Of a stretch of DNA of 64,000 nt, positions 36,107 through 47,290 are shown piece by piece. The stretch is from Chamaecyparis obtusa (taxonomy: Eukaryota; Streptophyta; Pinopsida; Cupressales; Cupressaceae), in the NCBI GenBank assembly GCA_027943335.1, contig BSBK01007860.1, positions 372,001 to 436,000 on the forward strand. The letters run 5' to 3'. A program made the translations under genes and the position numbers. The notes below the pieces were generated by a model. It made no database searches. It worked only from the letters and a program-made list of their open reading frames with translations, and was not told the DNA's origin. The stretch's first letter is position 1, and each line of letters opens with the position of its first letter.

Positions 36107-37618
36107 TGATGAACTACAACTAATTGAATACCTAAATGACTTGAAGATTAGTGATAAGAGATCACCGAGTACTAAAATGATAAGTAAGATAATTGAATCA
36201 GTCATTATGTTGTCATTGATGTCACCTAATTTTGACAGTACTTATCATGTTGGTTGCAAACATCTAAACATCTGTTAAGAGGAGAGAAAAAATAAAGAAC
36301 TGAGATATCTACATGGAGAAAGATGAATACGACAGATGAGGATAAGGAATATCTTGGGTAAATTATTGATGAGTCTATGACTTCATACTGTTGACTTGAT
36401 TATGTTGCATTAGTCTATTATGAAGTTGGAAGCAAAATTGCACAAAGTAGTGTGGTCGGTAAATGAAGCATTTCAGTATACACTGAGCCAGTGTAGTGTA
36501 TACCAAGCGACAATATTAACTAAGCTTGTGTTCTTCAATGCATTTCTTTTTTAACCGAGTATGGATGAAAGTATTAAATGTTTAGTTTAGCCGACTAAAA
36601 TTGTTGAGCTAGAAATTGTTATGATTTCAAGGTTGAGGATAAAGTTTGTTATGAGATCCATGACTGACAAAATTTGAAGAAGATCTAAATGATGAAATAG
36701 AAATGATTTATTGACACATCTGTTGAGGAAGGTTTAAGAGGTAAAATCAACGAAGGAGAACAAGCGGCAAAATCTGATGGATGATAATAAAATTGTTTAC
36801 TTGTCTATATAAGAGATATGAGTTTCACTATTGAAATGATGCTAGAAGAAAGAAGATTGCAGTGATTTCACTTGAATACAGTTTCATGCATGCCTGATCA
36901 AACTAGTTGAAGGAGAACCGAACTACAGAGTTAATCGAGAGTCAAAGAGCTATTACCGAGGGACAGTAAGTTAATGAATGTTGAGAAAGTGAATTGATAT
37001 ATTAATCAGAGGATTTGTATAGGCTTAGAATAGATTTGAACATTTGAAAAATAATTTTAATTATAATCAGATCAACTATTGTTTCAGTTTAACCATTGAT
37101 ACAGAAAAATCTCTTAACCGAGTGGACTTAACCATCTTATGTTATGCCCCTATGTCATTCAATGAATGTACATTGTTATCCTATCAACCCCATAGTGAAT
37201 GTTGGTTGAACGATAATTTTTAGTCTTAAATACTCTAACAAAGTCACACCTAACAATGTGTTTTGTAACCTTTAATAGGGTTGGCTCTTCACCCAGCTCA
37301 CTTCAGAAGAGTGAAAATTATTTTGGGTTACCTATCCTAGGTGGTTTTTCCCTTAACAGGGTTTCCACGTTAAATCATTGTGTTATGTGTTTTTGTGATG
37401 ATTACTTTATTGTCATACTTTGCATATTGCATATTTGATTTGGTCGATAATCGCTATGAATTAATTGATTGGTAATTGGTAAAGGCACATACAGTTTAGT
37501 AGTTTATGTTACTGAGCTGCAGAATTTGTTGAAATTCTTTAAAGTATTAAATCTTTGTATTTGGGACTGAGGGATAACTGATTTAACTGATTCACCCCCC
37601 CTCTTAGTTATTCTAACA
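36107..37618 (+). mobile_element. Solo LTR of copia family A
   Basis: It runs TGATGAACTACAACTAATTG to 'ttagttattctaaca' and is collinear with the LTRs of element 2. Flanks TCAGTG (36101-36106) and TCGGTG (37619-37624) are a probable target duplication with one mismatch. Removing the LTR and one flank copy rejoins the gag frame of element 5. No internal sequence remains, as expected after recombination between two LTRs. Confidence 0.88.
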
Positions 37619-37925
37619 TCGGTGGAGCTATCATAGGTTTGTTGCAAAATGGCCCACGCTTGATGTTCTTTGGTGCAATGTCCAATCAAGACATATAAGT
37701 CAGGAATAACCGAAAGACCAATTAGTCCAAGAGCTTCTTCATTTTTAACTTGTCATGCATATATGCCAGTTTGAGCAGCAGAGGCGACTAGTTCAATAGT
37801 GGTATCTCTAGCAACTTGGAGTAAATTTTTAAAATGAAATATAAAGGAGATGTGTGTTTTCCATTGATGATAGTTAGAGCTATTTAACTTGATGTCTACA
37901 TGACTAAATAATTTAAATGATTAAA
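37619..37925 (-). pseudogene. copia Gag of element 5, N-terminal part
   Basis: On the minus strand the frame gives KLNSSNYHQWKTHISF, then EEALGLIGLSVIPDLY and KEHQAWAILQQTYDSS, the familiar start of plant copia gag. One TGA interrupts it near 37750. No start codon is obvious upstream, so the 5' end may be lost. Confidence 0.78.
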
Positions 37926-38799
37926 TTAACTTTAGCGAAGTGAGATTCAAAGAATATCTAAATTTAAGGAACAAGAAAAATAAATTAACTCTAAGGTTAA
38001 GTACACCTTGATTAAGACAAATTGAATTCTTTAAAAAATTAAAATTTTATTAAATGATTTAAAATAAAGAAGATAAATTCATTAAAATTAAAATTAAGGG
38101 TGAATTTGTGAATAAAAAAGTATAAGAGATAATGTATTACTAGTAATTAAGATTTGTTAATACAAATTGATAGAAACAAAAAAAAATTAATTTAAATACT
38201 TTTGTTAAATAGAATGGATTTGATAAATGAAACTAAAAATTTAAAATTTTAACAATTTAATAATTTAAATTTAAATTAAAAAACAAACTAACTTTCAAAT
38301 TTTAAACAAACAAATTTTAAAATCGAACTAATATTTAAATTAATATCAAACTAATTTTCAAATTTGAACAATTTTAATCAATTTAATTGAAAAGATCAGT
38401 CAATTTATTTTTAATCAAGTTTAAAACTGTCAAATTGAAAAGATCAGTCAAAGAAACATAAATACCAAGCTGTAAATAGAAAAAGACTAATGCAGAGGAA
38501 TCAACAAAAGACCAAACCAGTAATGCCAAGTTTAAGAATTGCAACGATGCAGTCAGCAAGGAAGAATACCAGACAACAAAAATAGCTCAATATTAAGCAA
38601 GAATAGAGAGAATGGAGCAGTTGCAGCCAAAGTAAAAGAAAAAACACAGTAAAAAAATATAATGAATTGAAAAACAAAAAGGCTACGCAAAAGCAATTAA
38701 GACCTGCGCACCAACAAAAAGAAGTAAAAAAAAATACAATGAGGGTGAATGTAGAAGGAGGGCTCACATAGAATGAAGAAAGGCAATGCCAAATGCAAA

Positions 38800-38904
38800 G
38801 AAGGTTGCACCAAATGAAAAGAAGGTTGCGCCAAATGAAAAGAAGGTTGTCCAAAAACCAATGAAGGTTGTGCCAAATGCAAAGAAGGTTGTCCAAAAAA
38901 AAAT
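38800..38904 (+). repeat. 21-bp tandem repeat, five units
   Basis: Units start at 38800, 38821, 38842, 38863 and 38884, each beginning 'gaaggttg'. Two variants alternate ('gccaaatg' and 'tccaaaaa' after the core). The period keeps a frame open on the minus strand (IWHNLLC-like repeats), which explains the Trp/Phe-rich open frames seen there. Confidence 0.85.
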
Positions 38905-40460
38905 AGGTTGCACACAAGGGAGGAGGTAGCTATAAGTGCTAAGAAAAACACAAAGTCTACAGAAATAAATAAAAAGGTAGAGACAAGTGTTGTCAATCAA
39001 GAATACACCTAACTTAATTGAAAATATAGCCTTCCTGTTGAAACATGGAAATGAGCTCTTTGTGGGAAAGAGAACGAATCTTTAGATTCTAGGTTGGTTC
39101 CTATAGATTTGAAATATCACCTAATCCTAACTTTTTAAACTTTGAGAAAAAGGTAGAAGGACAACTAAAAAAAATGAAACCTAACTAAGAGGTGATACAC
39201 CAAAATGAATGCAGATTTCTCTGAATCACAAACCTGTACCTATCAGATACACATTACTAAATTCTGTAATTAAATTCACTTTTCAACACCTAGGATGGTT
39301 TAAAACTCACAATTAGGGTTTGGTACCACTAATGATAAGAATTCAACCAACAAATAGATAACTTGTACAAAAGGTTAATTCTTTACAAATTAGAAAAGGA
39401 ATTGGAACAATTCACTAATCTATGCTTGAAAATACAAACACTTAAATACAAAAAAATTGAAAGGCTCAATGATAGAACTTAGAAAAAATATGCGAATAAT
39501 AAGGCCAGCTTTATAATCTTCAAACTCTGCAAAAATGGCTACAAAATATGAGAAAAAAGGCAAAGGAACAATATGCTCACTTAATACCTCTTTTTTCTAA
39601 AACTCTGAAACCTTACAAATGAATATCAAGTTCAATTTTATAGCCTCTAAGGCCAATCTCGAAAATCAAACTCCCCTCTCTAAAGAGCCTCTAAACAAAT
39701 AGATCTCCCTAAATTTAAGACATGAAAAATAAACAAATAATTTAGGCCTTAAATTTAGGTCTTCCGTAACTGTTAATAATTGAGGAATTATATAATACAT
39801 CTCAATTATATTTAAAAAAATATTCTAAACCCAAGCTATAACTAAAAAACCCTAAGATGCAACTCAAATTATCAAAACCTAAACATGCAAGTGCAAGTCT
39901 AAACCAACCTAACATGCACATTGCATTATGGTCAACATGACCTCTTTTAAAATATCTCAATTTTTATAAAGACATGTGATAAGGATGCGTGGCATGTTGA
40001 GGAAGGTCTCTGTATACTGCAGTTGTATTGCGGACTCCAAATTTAATTAAAATTTGGCAAAGGCTTTTATTTCATCTCTTCTATCTCTCTCATTTGGTAT
40101 TTTTGCATTTGGGAGAGAGCTTAGGGTTTTTTTGGTGCCGCCATGTCTGTACTTGTTCTTTTGGGTTCTTTGATGTTAAACTTGAGCTCCTGCGCATGCC
40201 AACCACTGGTTCTCTATGTTAATCTAGAAAACTCAACTTGATCTGGGTGTTCACAGTTTTAACCTAGACTTTCACTGTTGTTTTTATCCCCCTTTTGCAT
40301 GAGGAATGTTTGGCTTCCAGCATGAATGAAATCTTCAACTGTGACTGAGATTTAATCTTGAACTAGCATTTGGCTTTGCTGAAGATAAGTATCTACATAT
40401 TCCTTCTTACGTTTTTCTGCTTATCTTGTAATACTAAAAGTTGAACTATATTCTATTATA

Positions 40461-40790
40461 TTAAAATGTTGAAGATCTATAAGTTTCTTCAGTTGCATAA
40501 AATCTGGTTTTGTTTATTTTCTGCATTTTTTAGTTTCATTATGTATATAACAAAATCTGGACTGTCATCTCTTTTGCGTAAAATGCTATAGATTTCTTTG
40601 TTGTATCATTGCATAAAAAGTCTAGGTTTTTATCTATGTATTTATACTACAGCAACATGCTAAAATTTACATTTGATTGATACTCATTTGTTGTTAAAAT
40701 GTTGGAGATCTCTCTTCTACACCATTGCGTGAAATCTAGGCTTCATCTATTTGTATTTGTATGGCAGCATTTAATTGATACTTAATGTTA
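40461..40790 (+). repeat. Decayed tandem repeat, about 117 bp, three units
   Basis: Three related blocks start near 40461, 40577 and 40694. Each has '(t)aaaatg(t)tgaagat' followed some 25 bases later by 'attgcataaaatctagg' or a close variant and a T-rich tail. Identity by eye is roughly 65-75 per cent. Confidence 0.55.
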
Positions 40791-43614
40791 TCTTCATTGT
40801 CCTTTCTTCTTTTCCTGATGTGATTGATCACAACCAGCATGTTTGGGCTTTATTGGGCTGTAGCTTACATATGCAGCAAAATATTTTGAAGTTATTATTT
40901 GAAACCTTGCATAAACTTGTAAACCTTAGTTTTTCACAAATTTGAGCTTTCATCTGGCATGAAACATAACCTTGTTGATGTTCACCGTGATTTCTCATTT
41001 CTATTCAGTTGTAACATTCACTGTTTGACAGTGAGCAATATATGCTTTGACTAAAAAACATACTAGACTTAAAAAATGTGCTAGAGTTAAACATTGGTTA
41101 TTACAACAAGCTACCTGATCTCCCATTATATATTTGATTTTTTTCCCTTTTGAGTTTTCTAATGAACAACTGAAAGATATAATTTCTAATACCCTTGCAT
41201 TTGGTTGATTATAAACATGCTATCCATTATGCACTATTCAATTTGTATTTGAACATTCCAGTTTTATGATTGTTGAGAATAATTCAGTTTTCTTTTATTT
41301 AGAACTTTGATAGTGGCTTTTGATAAGAAGCTTGGGCTTCTAGTACTTCAAACTGGGACTCTCTATTTCCACTATGGACTCTTATTTGAACTAGAAACAT
41401 ACCATAAGCTGTTTGCATCTTCATTTTTCAGCATATGCTTACATTTTGCAGCCTTTTAATTAAAATCATACTCTGTCTTTATGCATCATGTCTGAATGTA
41501 CAAATGTCTAGTTCATAAAAACTGATAGTGCAATTTGTACTTTGTGACTTCAATTAGAAGAATGCATTCATATACAAAAGCACCTGTCATTTCCATTTAA
41601 TATCTGTATATTGCTTTGAAATAACAGTGACATCCTTATGCATATGAAAACTAATATAAGACTACTATCTTTATGCACTGTTACTGATGTGCAAAAGTGT
41701 ACTATTTTTCCTTTTATTCAAAGATATTAGTATACAAAATAGCATATGAATTCTCTATTTTTTGATATATTTTTGCATGCTTATTTATTGCTTGATTTGT
41801 AATCATGTTCCTTCCATACTAACACTTTGTTCTTAGCACTTGATCATCCATTTAGCATCTTCATTTTACTCTGCACACTGAACTATCACTCATGGGGTTT
41901 CAACACAGGCTCGTGACTTCCATGAGTCATATTCATGACATGCAGCTCATCTTGAACATGTACTTTTCCTGCATACACTGTAATGATTGTGTGTCATGTT
42001 TAGTCTTCAATCTGCACATGAAGCAAACAATATTAGTATAAAAATGATTACCTTCTCTATTTTATTCCTTCTTCATCTACAATTTTTTTAAAATTTCAAC
42101 ACTATGTTTCTTTCTACATTCAACTTATGTCTCTTTTTCTCTTACATTGATCTTTTGTTGAAGTACAACTTTGAAAGTATGAATGTAGCATGTTGTTTTA
42201 GGTATCCGTGTATTGCTTAGATCCAATTTGGATCTAACTATTCTCTCTCCCTAATGCATGGAAAAACCAGAAGAAGACTTGGGATGTATCACAAACAAGG
42301 CATGGTCAAAGACATGAAGATATCAATAAATCAGCCTCAACATGCAGAAGACCTCTTAAAGGCAATGCATAGACCCCTAAACCTTTTGATGCTCTTGTCT
42401 TCCTTTCAAAATTGTACATCCTTTTATGTTTACAATTGAAAGATGTAACCTATTATGGAATACTTGTTTATTACATTCACTTCGAATGTTCGATGTAATG
42501 ATCATTTATGTAATTGAAAGTTTAAATCTGATCAATACTTAGAGAACAACATCAGTATTAATATGAATGCAAAAAGCAAAGTACTTTATCTTCAAAATTT
42601 GAATAGTAGTATCAAATAGGTGTACCTTGATGCAATTTCTATAATGTTTACAGTTGTAATGTTGCATATTTACTTCTTTTCCTCAAATTTTTAACAATTT
42701 TGCAACTTAAAATAGCAACTATCAAACCCATATATCAATGTAGAATAATTGTCAATTTACAAATTTAGTGTTAACTAAAATGATAACATTTTTTGGTGAC
42801 CTCTTAGGGGTGTTTTCCTGCTGAACAAAACAAACCAGTTGCCTTTTGTATTCTATTGGGCACAAAGTCTTGAATTTTGATAAAACTAAACCTTCTCAAA
42901 CCTTAGAAAACTTAGAAAATTCTAAAAACTTAAACACACCGCTCAACTGCAAAACTGAAACTAAAACTAAAACTAAATACCTCATGCTAGCTATTAGGGA
43001 ATTTGTACTTGTCTTTCCTCGGCATTATCATATGGTTGTTAAATCAATTCTATGGTATGATGATGCTGATGAAAAATAGTTATTGATTTGCAAATAGCTC
43101 ACATGAAGTAGAAAATAAATTTGAGTCCATTTTCTGAATTATATCAAGTACTTTCTCATTAGAAATTTGTCTTCTTTATGAAGCCTCCAAGTTGTTAGAA
43201 AAGTTCATGGATGACCTATTTTGGAGTGTGGCCATTATGCCTAATTTAAAACCTTAGAATATCCAATGTTTCACTTTAGGATTAATGTATACATTTCTGA
43301 ATAGTTCTGCCATGAAGTTGTCTAACTTGTAGCCTTCAGAAAACTACTGATCGAAAACTAAAACATGTGATGGAAACACTTAGAGGAAAACAAAAAACAA
43401 AAAATTAACCTACTGATGTAGCTCATGATAATAAGATATTTGGTCTCCTATGATGTAGAGCATTGAGTTACAACTTAGCTCTATTATGATGGACGCTCAT
43501 TTATGAAGTATGATGCACTACAACAACATGCTTATTTTATGTAACTAACAACTAACTGTAACTAACTGAAAGAAAACTATCTATGTACAAAGCACTTATT
43601 CTGATTAACTCACC

Positions 43615-44715
43615 TCAAAAATAACATTTGAGATGGATCCCATTAACTGGGATTTGAAATTCTTCTCCTTCCATAGTTGAGAGATGAAAAGCATTATGAG
43701 CCTTGCATCCTGTAATCACATATGGACCATTCCAAATAGCATCAAACTTTGAATGTTTACCAGGTCTACTCTTCATCTCATCCCATTTAAGTACTAAATC
43801 ACCTTCTGTAAAGACTCTTGCAATAGCTTTTTTGTCAAATGTCTTCTTCATTTGATCATGATGTTCCTTCAACTTCTGTAAAGATCCTTTTCGAATCTCT
43901 TCTAACTCTATCAATTCAGCCAATCTTACCTCCATAGGTTGCTAGTCCAGCAATTCTAATTCCTTGATCAAGCTCAAACTTGGCAATTCCACTGAAATTG
44001 GCAATCTTGTGTCTCTTCCATAAACCAACATATAAGGTGAATTACATGTTGAGTGCTTTGGGGTGATCTTATTAGCCCATAAGGCCAGTTTTAACTTGTT
44101 GTTCCAAACTTGTTGATTATCTTCAATAGTCCTCTTGATGATACAAATCAAATTTTTTTTTGTTGAGTCAGCTCGTCCATTACTCTGTGGGTAATAATTA
44201 GACAAGGTACTAAGATACACATTATTTTTAACTTCCCAATCAGAAATTCTTGTGCCTAAAAAGGCTAAGGCATTATCAAAAATAATAGATTCAGGTGCTC
44301 CAAACCTTGCAATCAGATCTTCATAGAAATTAAGAACTGAAGATTCATTGGCATCTTTCAATGAAATAGCTTTAGTCTACTTTGTAAAATAATCTATTGT
44401 TGTCAATATATATCTATGACCTAAACTTGATGATGGGTTTATAGGACCAATAAAATCTAAACCCCACTTATAAAAAGGTTGTTCAATTTGAATTGGATGA
44501 AGAGGTAAAGCTGCTAACCTTTGCTTGTTTGAGAAAACAACACATTTCAAACATCTTACCCAAATGAAGGCATCTTTGTATAGGTTTGGCCAAAAATAAC
44601 CAGCCTTCAAAATCTTCAATGTTGTTGTCCTTGCAGCAAAATGGCCACTTGTTGGTCCATTATAATCCCTTCTATATAGCACATTATTCAATAAACAATA
44701 AGGTATAGATTGCAA
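43615..44715 (-). pseudogene. gypsy integrase of element 6
   Basis: The zinc-binding region (GPTSGHFAARTTTLKILKAGYFWP, then CLKCVVFSNK; 44530-44660) precedes the core (YKWGLDFIGPI near 44450, TTIDYFTK) and its continuation at 43942-44361 (SIIFDNALAFLG, LSNYYPQSNGRAD). The C-terminal part (43615-43935) holds VFTEGDLVLKWDE and FDAIWNGPYVI. Three stops interrupt the frame: TAG at 44375, TAG near 43939 and TAA near 44731. The domain set matches non-chromodomain gypsy elements. Confidence 0.87.
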
Positions 44716-45195
44716 TCTAAAGTATCTTCTTTTTTATCTATCCAAACCTTCAGGACAACATCTTGTTTGCAAGAAAGTAACCATTTCTTTCACCCAATCA
44801 TTCTGCAAATTTGGAACAACAACTTGATCATGGTCTTCTGAAGCCAAAACCACTTCAAAATCATCTTTAAGAGTATTATCTCCATTTACAACAAGTTGTT
44901 CACATAGAACATTATCTCTTACCAGCTTGGTAACTTTAATTCCAATGTCATAATCCATTGCTTTTGTGATCCAACCAGCTCTTTTGGTGTTGAAATATTT
45001 ATTCAGCAAAAACTCATTGACAGTAGGATGTGCAACCATCAGATTTATCTTGTTGTTAGAAAGTATATGTCTGAATTTTTTCAGACTTCTAATCATAGCA
45101 AGAACATGTTTTTCAATAAACGAATAATGCAATTCATAATCTTTTAATCCTTGGTTGAAAAATGCTATTGGTTGTTCATATCCTATATCATTCTT
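44716..45195 (-). pseudogene. gypsy RNase H of element 6
   Basis: YSFIEKHVLAMIRSLKKFRHIL (45065-45130) and AHPTVNEFLLNKYF mark the RNase H end and tether that normally follow gypsy RT. A TAG near 45193 separates it from RT. Confidence 0.75.
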
Positions 45196-46021
45196 CTAGA
45201 CTAACATGGCAGCAATACTGTCAACATTCCCATATGCATATAAAATAAAATCCTTTAAAAAATCAAGATTTAATAAAGTAGGGGTTGTAGCTAATGCTTC
45301 CTTAATTAGTTCAAAACTGAGTTTACCTTCTTTAGTCCATTTGAAAGCAATATTTTTCTTGAGCATGGTTGTTAATGGCATTAATAACTCTGCAATATCA
45401 AGAATAAATCTTCTAACAAAGTTAATTCTTCCTAAGAAACTTTGAAGACCCTTTTTGTGAAGAGGAAGAGGTAATGCAAGGATAGCACTTACTCTTTCAG
45501 GTTCAATGGTAATTCCCTCTTTTGAAACAATAAACCCTAACAACTTACCTTCATGGAAAGCAAATATGCTCTTCTTAGGATTTAGAGAGATTCCATATTC
45601 CCTACATCTCTCAAAGATAACCCTTAAATGATTAAAGTGATATACTACCTTTTTAGAGAAAATAGTTATGCCATCCAAGTAAACTAGTGCAAACCTATAC
45701 ATTAGATTTATGAAAGCCTTATCCATGGCTTTTTAAAGGTTGCACCTACATTAGATAGACCAAATGGCATTTTATAATAAGCCATGGTTCCCCATTTGGT
45801 TGTAAATGCAATCTTAAATCTATCCTCTTCCTTCACCAAAATCTAGTTGTAACTAGAGAAACCATCTAGCAATGAAAACCGTTCTGAACCTGAAACAACC
45901 TACAAGATTTAATCCATTGAAGGCAAAGGATGCATGTCTTTCAATGAAGCTCTATTCAAGTCATGAAAATCAACACATAGTCTGATTTCTCCATTCTTTT
46001 TCCTAATAGGAACCAGATTGG
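45196..46021 (-). pseudogene. gypsy reverse transcriptase of element 6, catalytic motif altered
   Basis: From the right the minus strand gives PIRKKNGEIRLCVDF (45960-46010) and then, after a 1-base shift near 45730, the piece 45196-45726. The catalytic YxDD appears as VYLDGITIFSKK: the second Asp is Gly, so polymerisation would be lost. LLGFIVSKEGI and LQSFLGRINFVRRFI follow as usual for gypsy RT. Confidence 0.87.
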
Positions 46022-47268
46022 TGTAATACCCCAAAAATGGGCTATAGGTTCATTAACCTCCCATATTGAAACATCGAACGAAATCAACATCAAAGTCCTA
46101 ACCTAAGGCACATCGACACATTATTGAATCTTAATTGATCATCCTAAATTCTGCATCGGGGAATATTCCTTATTCGTATTTATCCTAATTATCTTTAATT
46201 TAATGATTATTTGGTGATAAATCCTATTTATCCTAAAGTTTGATTAATTGAATATTCTGAATATTTAATTAATTAGATTTAATACTACCACTTAATTATT
46301 TAATTAGATTTTTTTATATTTATTCCTAAATTGTATTATTTAAATTTTGACAATAAATCAAGTATCCTATGACTAATTGATTAAATTCTTATTTAATTAA
46401 TTAATGTCAATTGTCAAATTTAATAATATAGTTTTTGAATAAAAGTTTGATTTAATAATTGATTAACCTATAAATCAACTGTTTTATTTTTAAAATCAAT
46501 TAAGTTGAGGATAAATCACTTTATTTATTTAATTAATTCATAATTAATTATGCACATCCAAAGAGAAGTTGAACTTTAAATCAGAAAATCAATTCAAGTT
46601 GTTTTAAAAATAAACTCAACTCTCTTTCGAGTTGAAAGCTGATCTCAACTTCTGATTTAAATTAAAAAGTTGATTTGCATGATTTTGTGAGTTAATCTAT
46701 CTCTAAATTCTTGATAACTCAAAAATCAACCTAAGTTTATCAAGAGTGATTTATGGCTTTTTCCATGCACCTCCAAAGTCTTGGATTTCTATAAATTAAG
46801 GCCTTAGCTCTTCATTTGGATCCATCCATGAATTGCATCCTCATGCTAGCGAATTGGTGATCGAAGAATCAATCTTTGTGAATCAAAGTTGTTGTGAGAT
46901 TTTCATTGTTTTTGAGCATTCATATCATTTAGCATATCATTATTAGATTAATTGCATGTCATCTCAAGTTTCTCATATAGAATAGATTCATATCATTTTA
47001 TCTCATCTTATTGCATAGAAAATCCAAAAATATAGATTAATTTGCATTCATCTCATATCTAGATTCTGCATTCAAATCCTTTGTTTAGGTGTCGTCAAGG
47101 TCATTGATCTTGATCTAATATGAGAATATCATACTCACACCTACTAGAAGGCAGTAAATCACCTGGTTAGATTAGTTTTCATTTCACTACACAATTTTGA
47201 TTTCTGCTAACCTCTAATGTTTTACTGAAGTGTTGTGTCTACAGCTAGGTACAAAATACACACACACA
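46022..47268 (+). mobile_element. 5' LTR of element 7
   Basis: It starts TGTAATACCCCAAAAATGG and ends in a CA-rich run (acacacaca). It aligns with 62901-64000 throughout. About 13 of the first 205 bases differ, nearly all transitions. Very AT-rich U3. Confidence 0.9.
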
Positions 47269-47272
47269 TTTA

Positions 47273-47290
47273 TGGCACCCACCGTGGGGC
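47273..47290 (+). promoter_or_regulatory. Primer binding site of element 7
   Basis: TGGCACCCACCGTGGGGC lies four bases inside the LTR. It resembles the TGGCGCCCACCGTGGGGC sites common in plant gypsy elements, with one change. I do not assign the tRNA. Confidence 0.7.

Larger units (their letters stand above)
31571..37925 (-). mobile_element. Ty1/copia retrotransposon, minus strand (element 5)
   Basis: Minus-strand order from the right is gag, protease, integrase, RT, RNase H, polypurine tract and 3' LTR. It inserted into the chromovirus gag. Its pol differs from families A and B (YVDDLILT rather than FVDDIIFG). A solo LTR splits its gag. I could not find its 5' LTR in 37926-43600, so the 5' end is either deleted or too diverged to see. 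Confidence 0.9.
37926..43614. other. Unassigned AT-rich DNA
   Basis: No protein family is recognisable. 37926-38460 is extremely AT-rich. Two decayed tandem repeats (38800-38904 and 40461-40790) are listed separately. From 40000 to 42500 the DNA is T-rich with many short words repeated and looks like intron or non-coding transcript sequence. I cannot support a gene there. The frames at 40028-40222, 42254-42439 and 42846-43079 have no supporting features. Confidence 0.5.
43615..46021 (-). mobile_element. Ty3/gypsy pol remnant, minus strand (element 6)
   Basis: RT, RNase H and integrase lie in gypsy order on the minus strand. One frame covers 43615 to about 45730. The RT start is cut at 46021 by the LTR of the large Tat-type element. 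LTRs of this element were not identified. Confidence 0.85.

Noticed and set aside
38501..39000. Hydrophobic Trp/Phe-rich minus-strand ORFs suggesting a membrane protein
   Set aside because: They are generated by the 21-bp tandem repeat, which stays open in more than one frame, and have no recognisable domain.
39320..39345. 'tttggtaccactaatgataag' as a primer site or LTR end for element 5
   Set aside because: It has several mismatches to the Met-tRNA site, and the adjoining sequence does not match the LTR at 31571-32198.
40028..40222. Possible start of a host gene (gccgccATG near 40137 after 'cttagggttttt')
   Set aside because: The good-context ATG opens only about 32 codons and no downstream exon or family is recognisable. 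Context alone is too weak.
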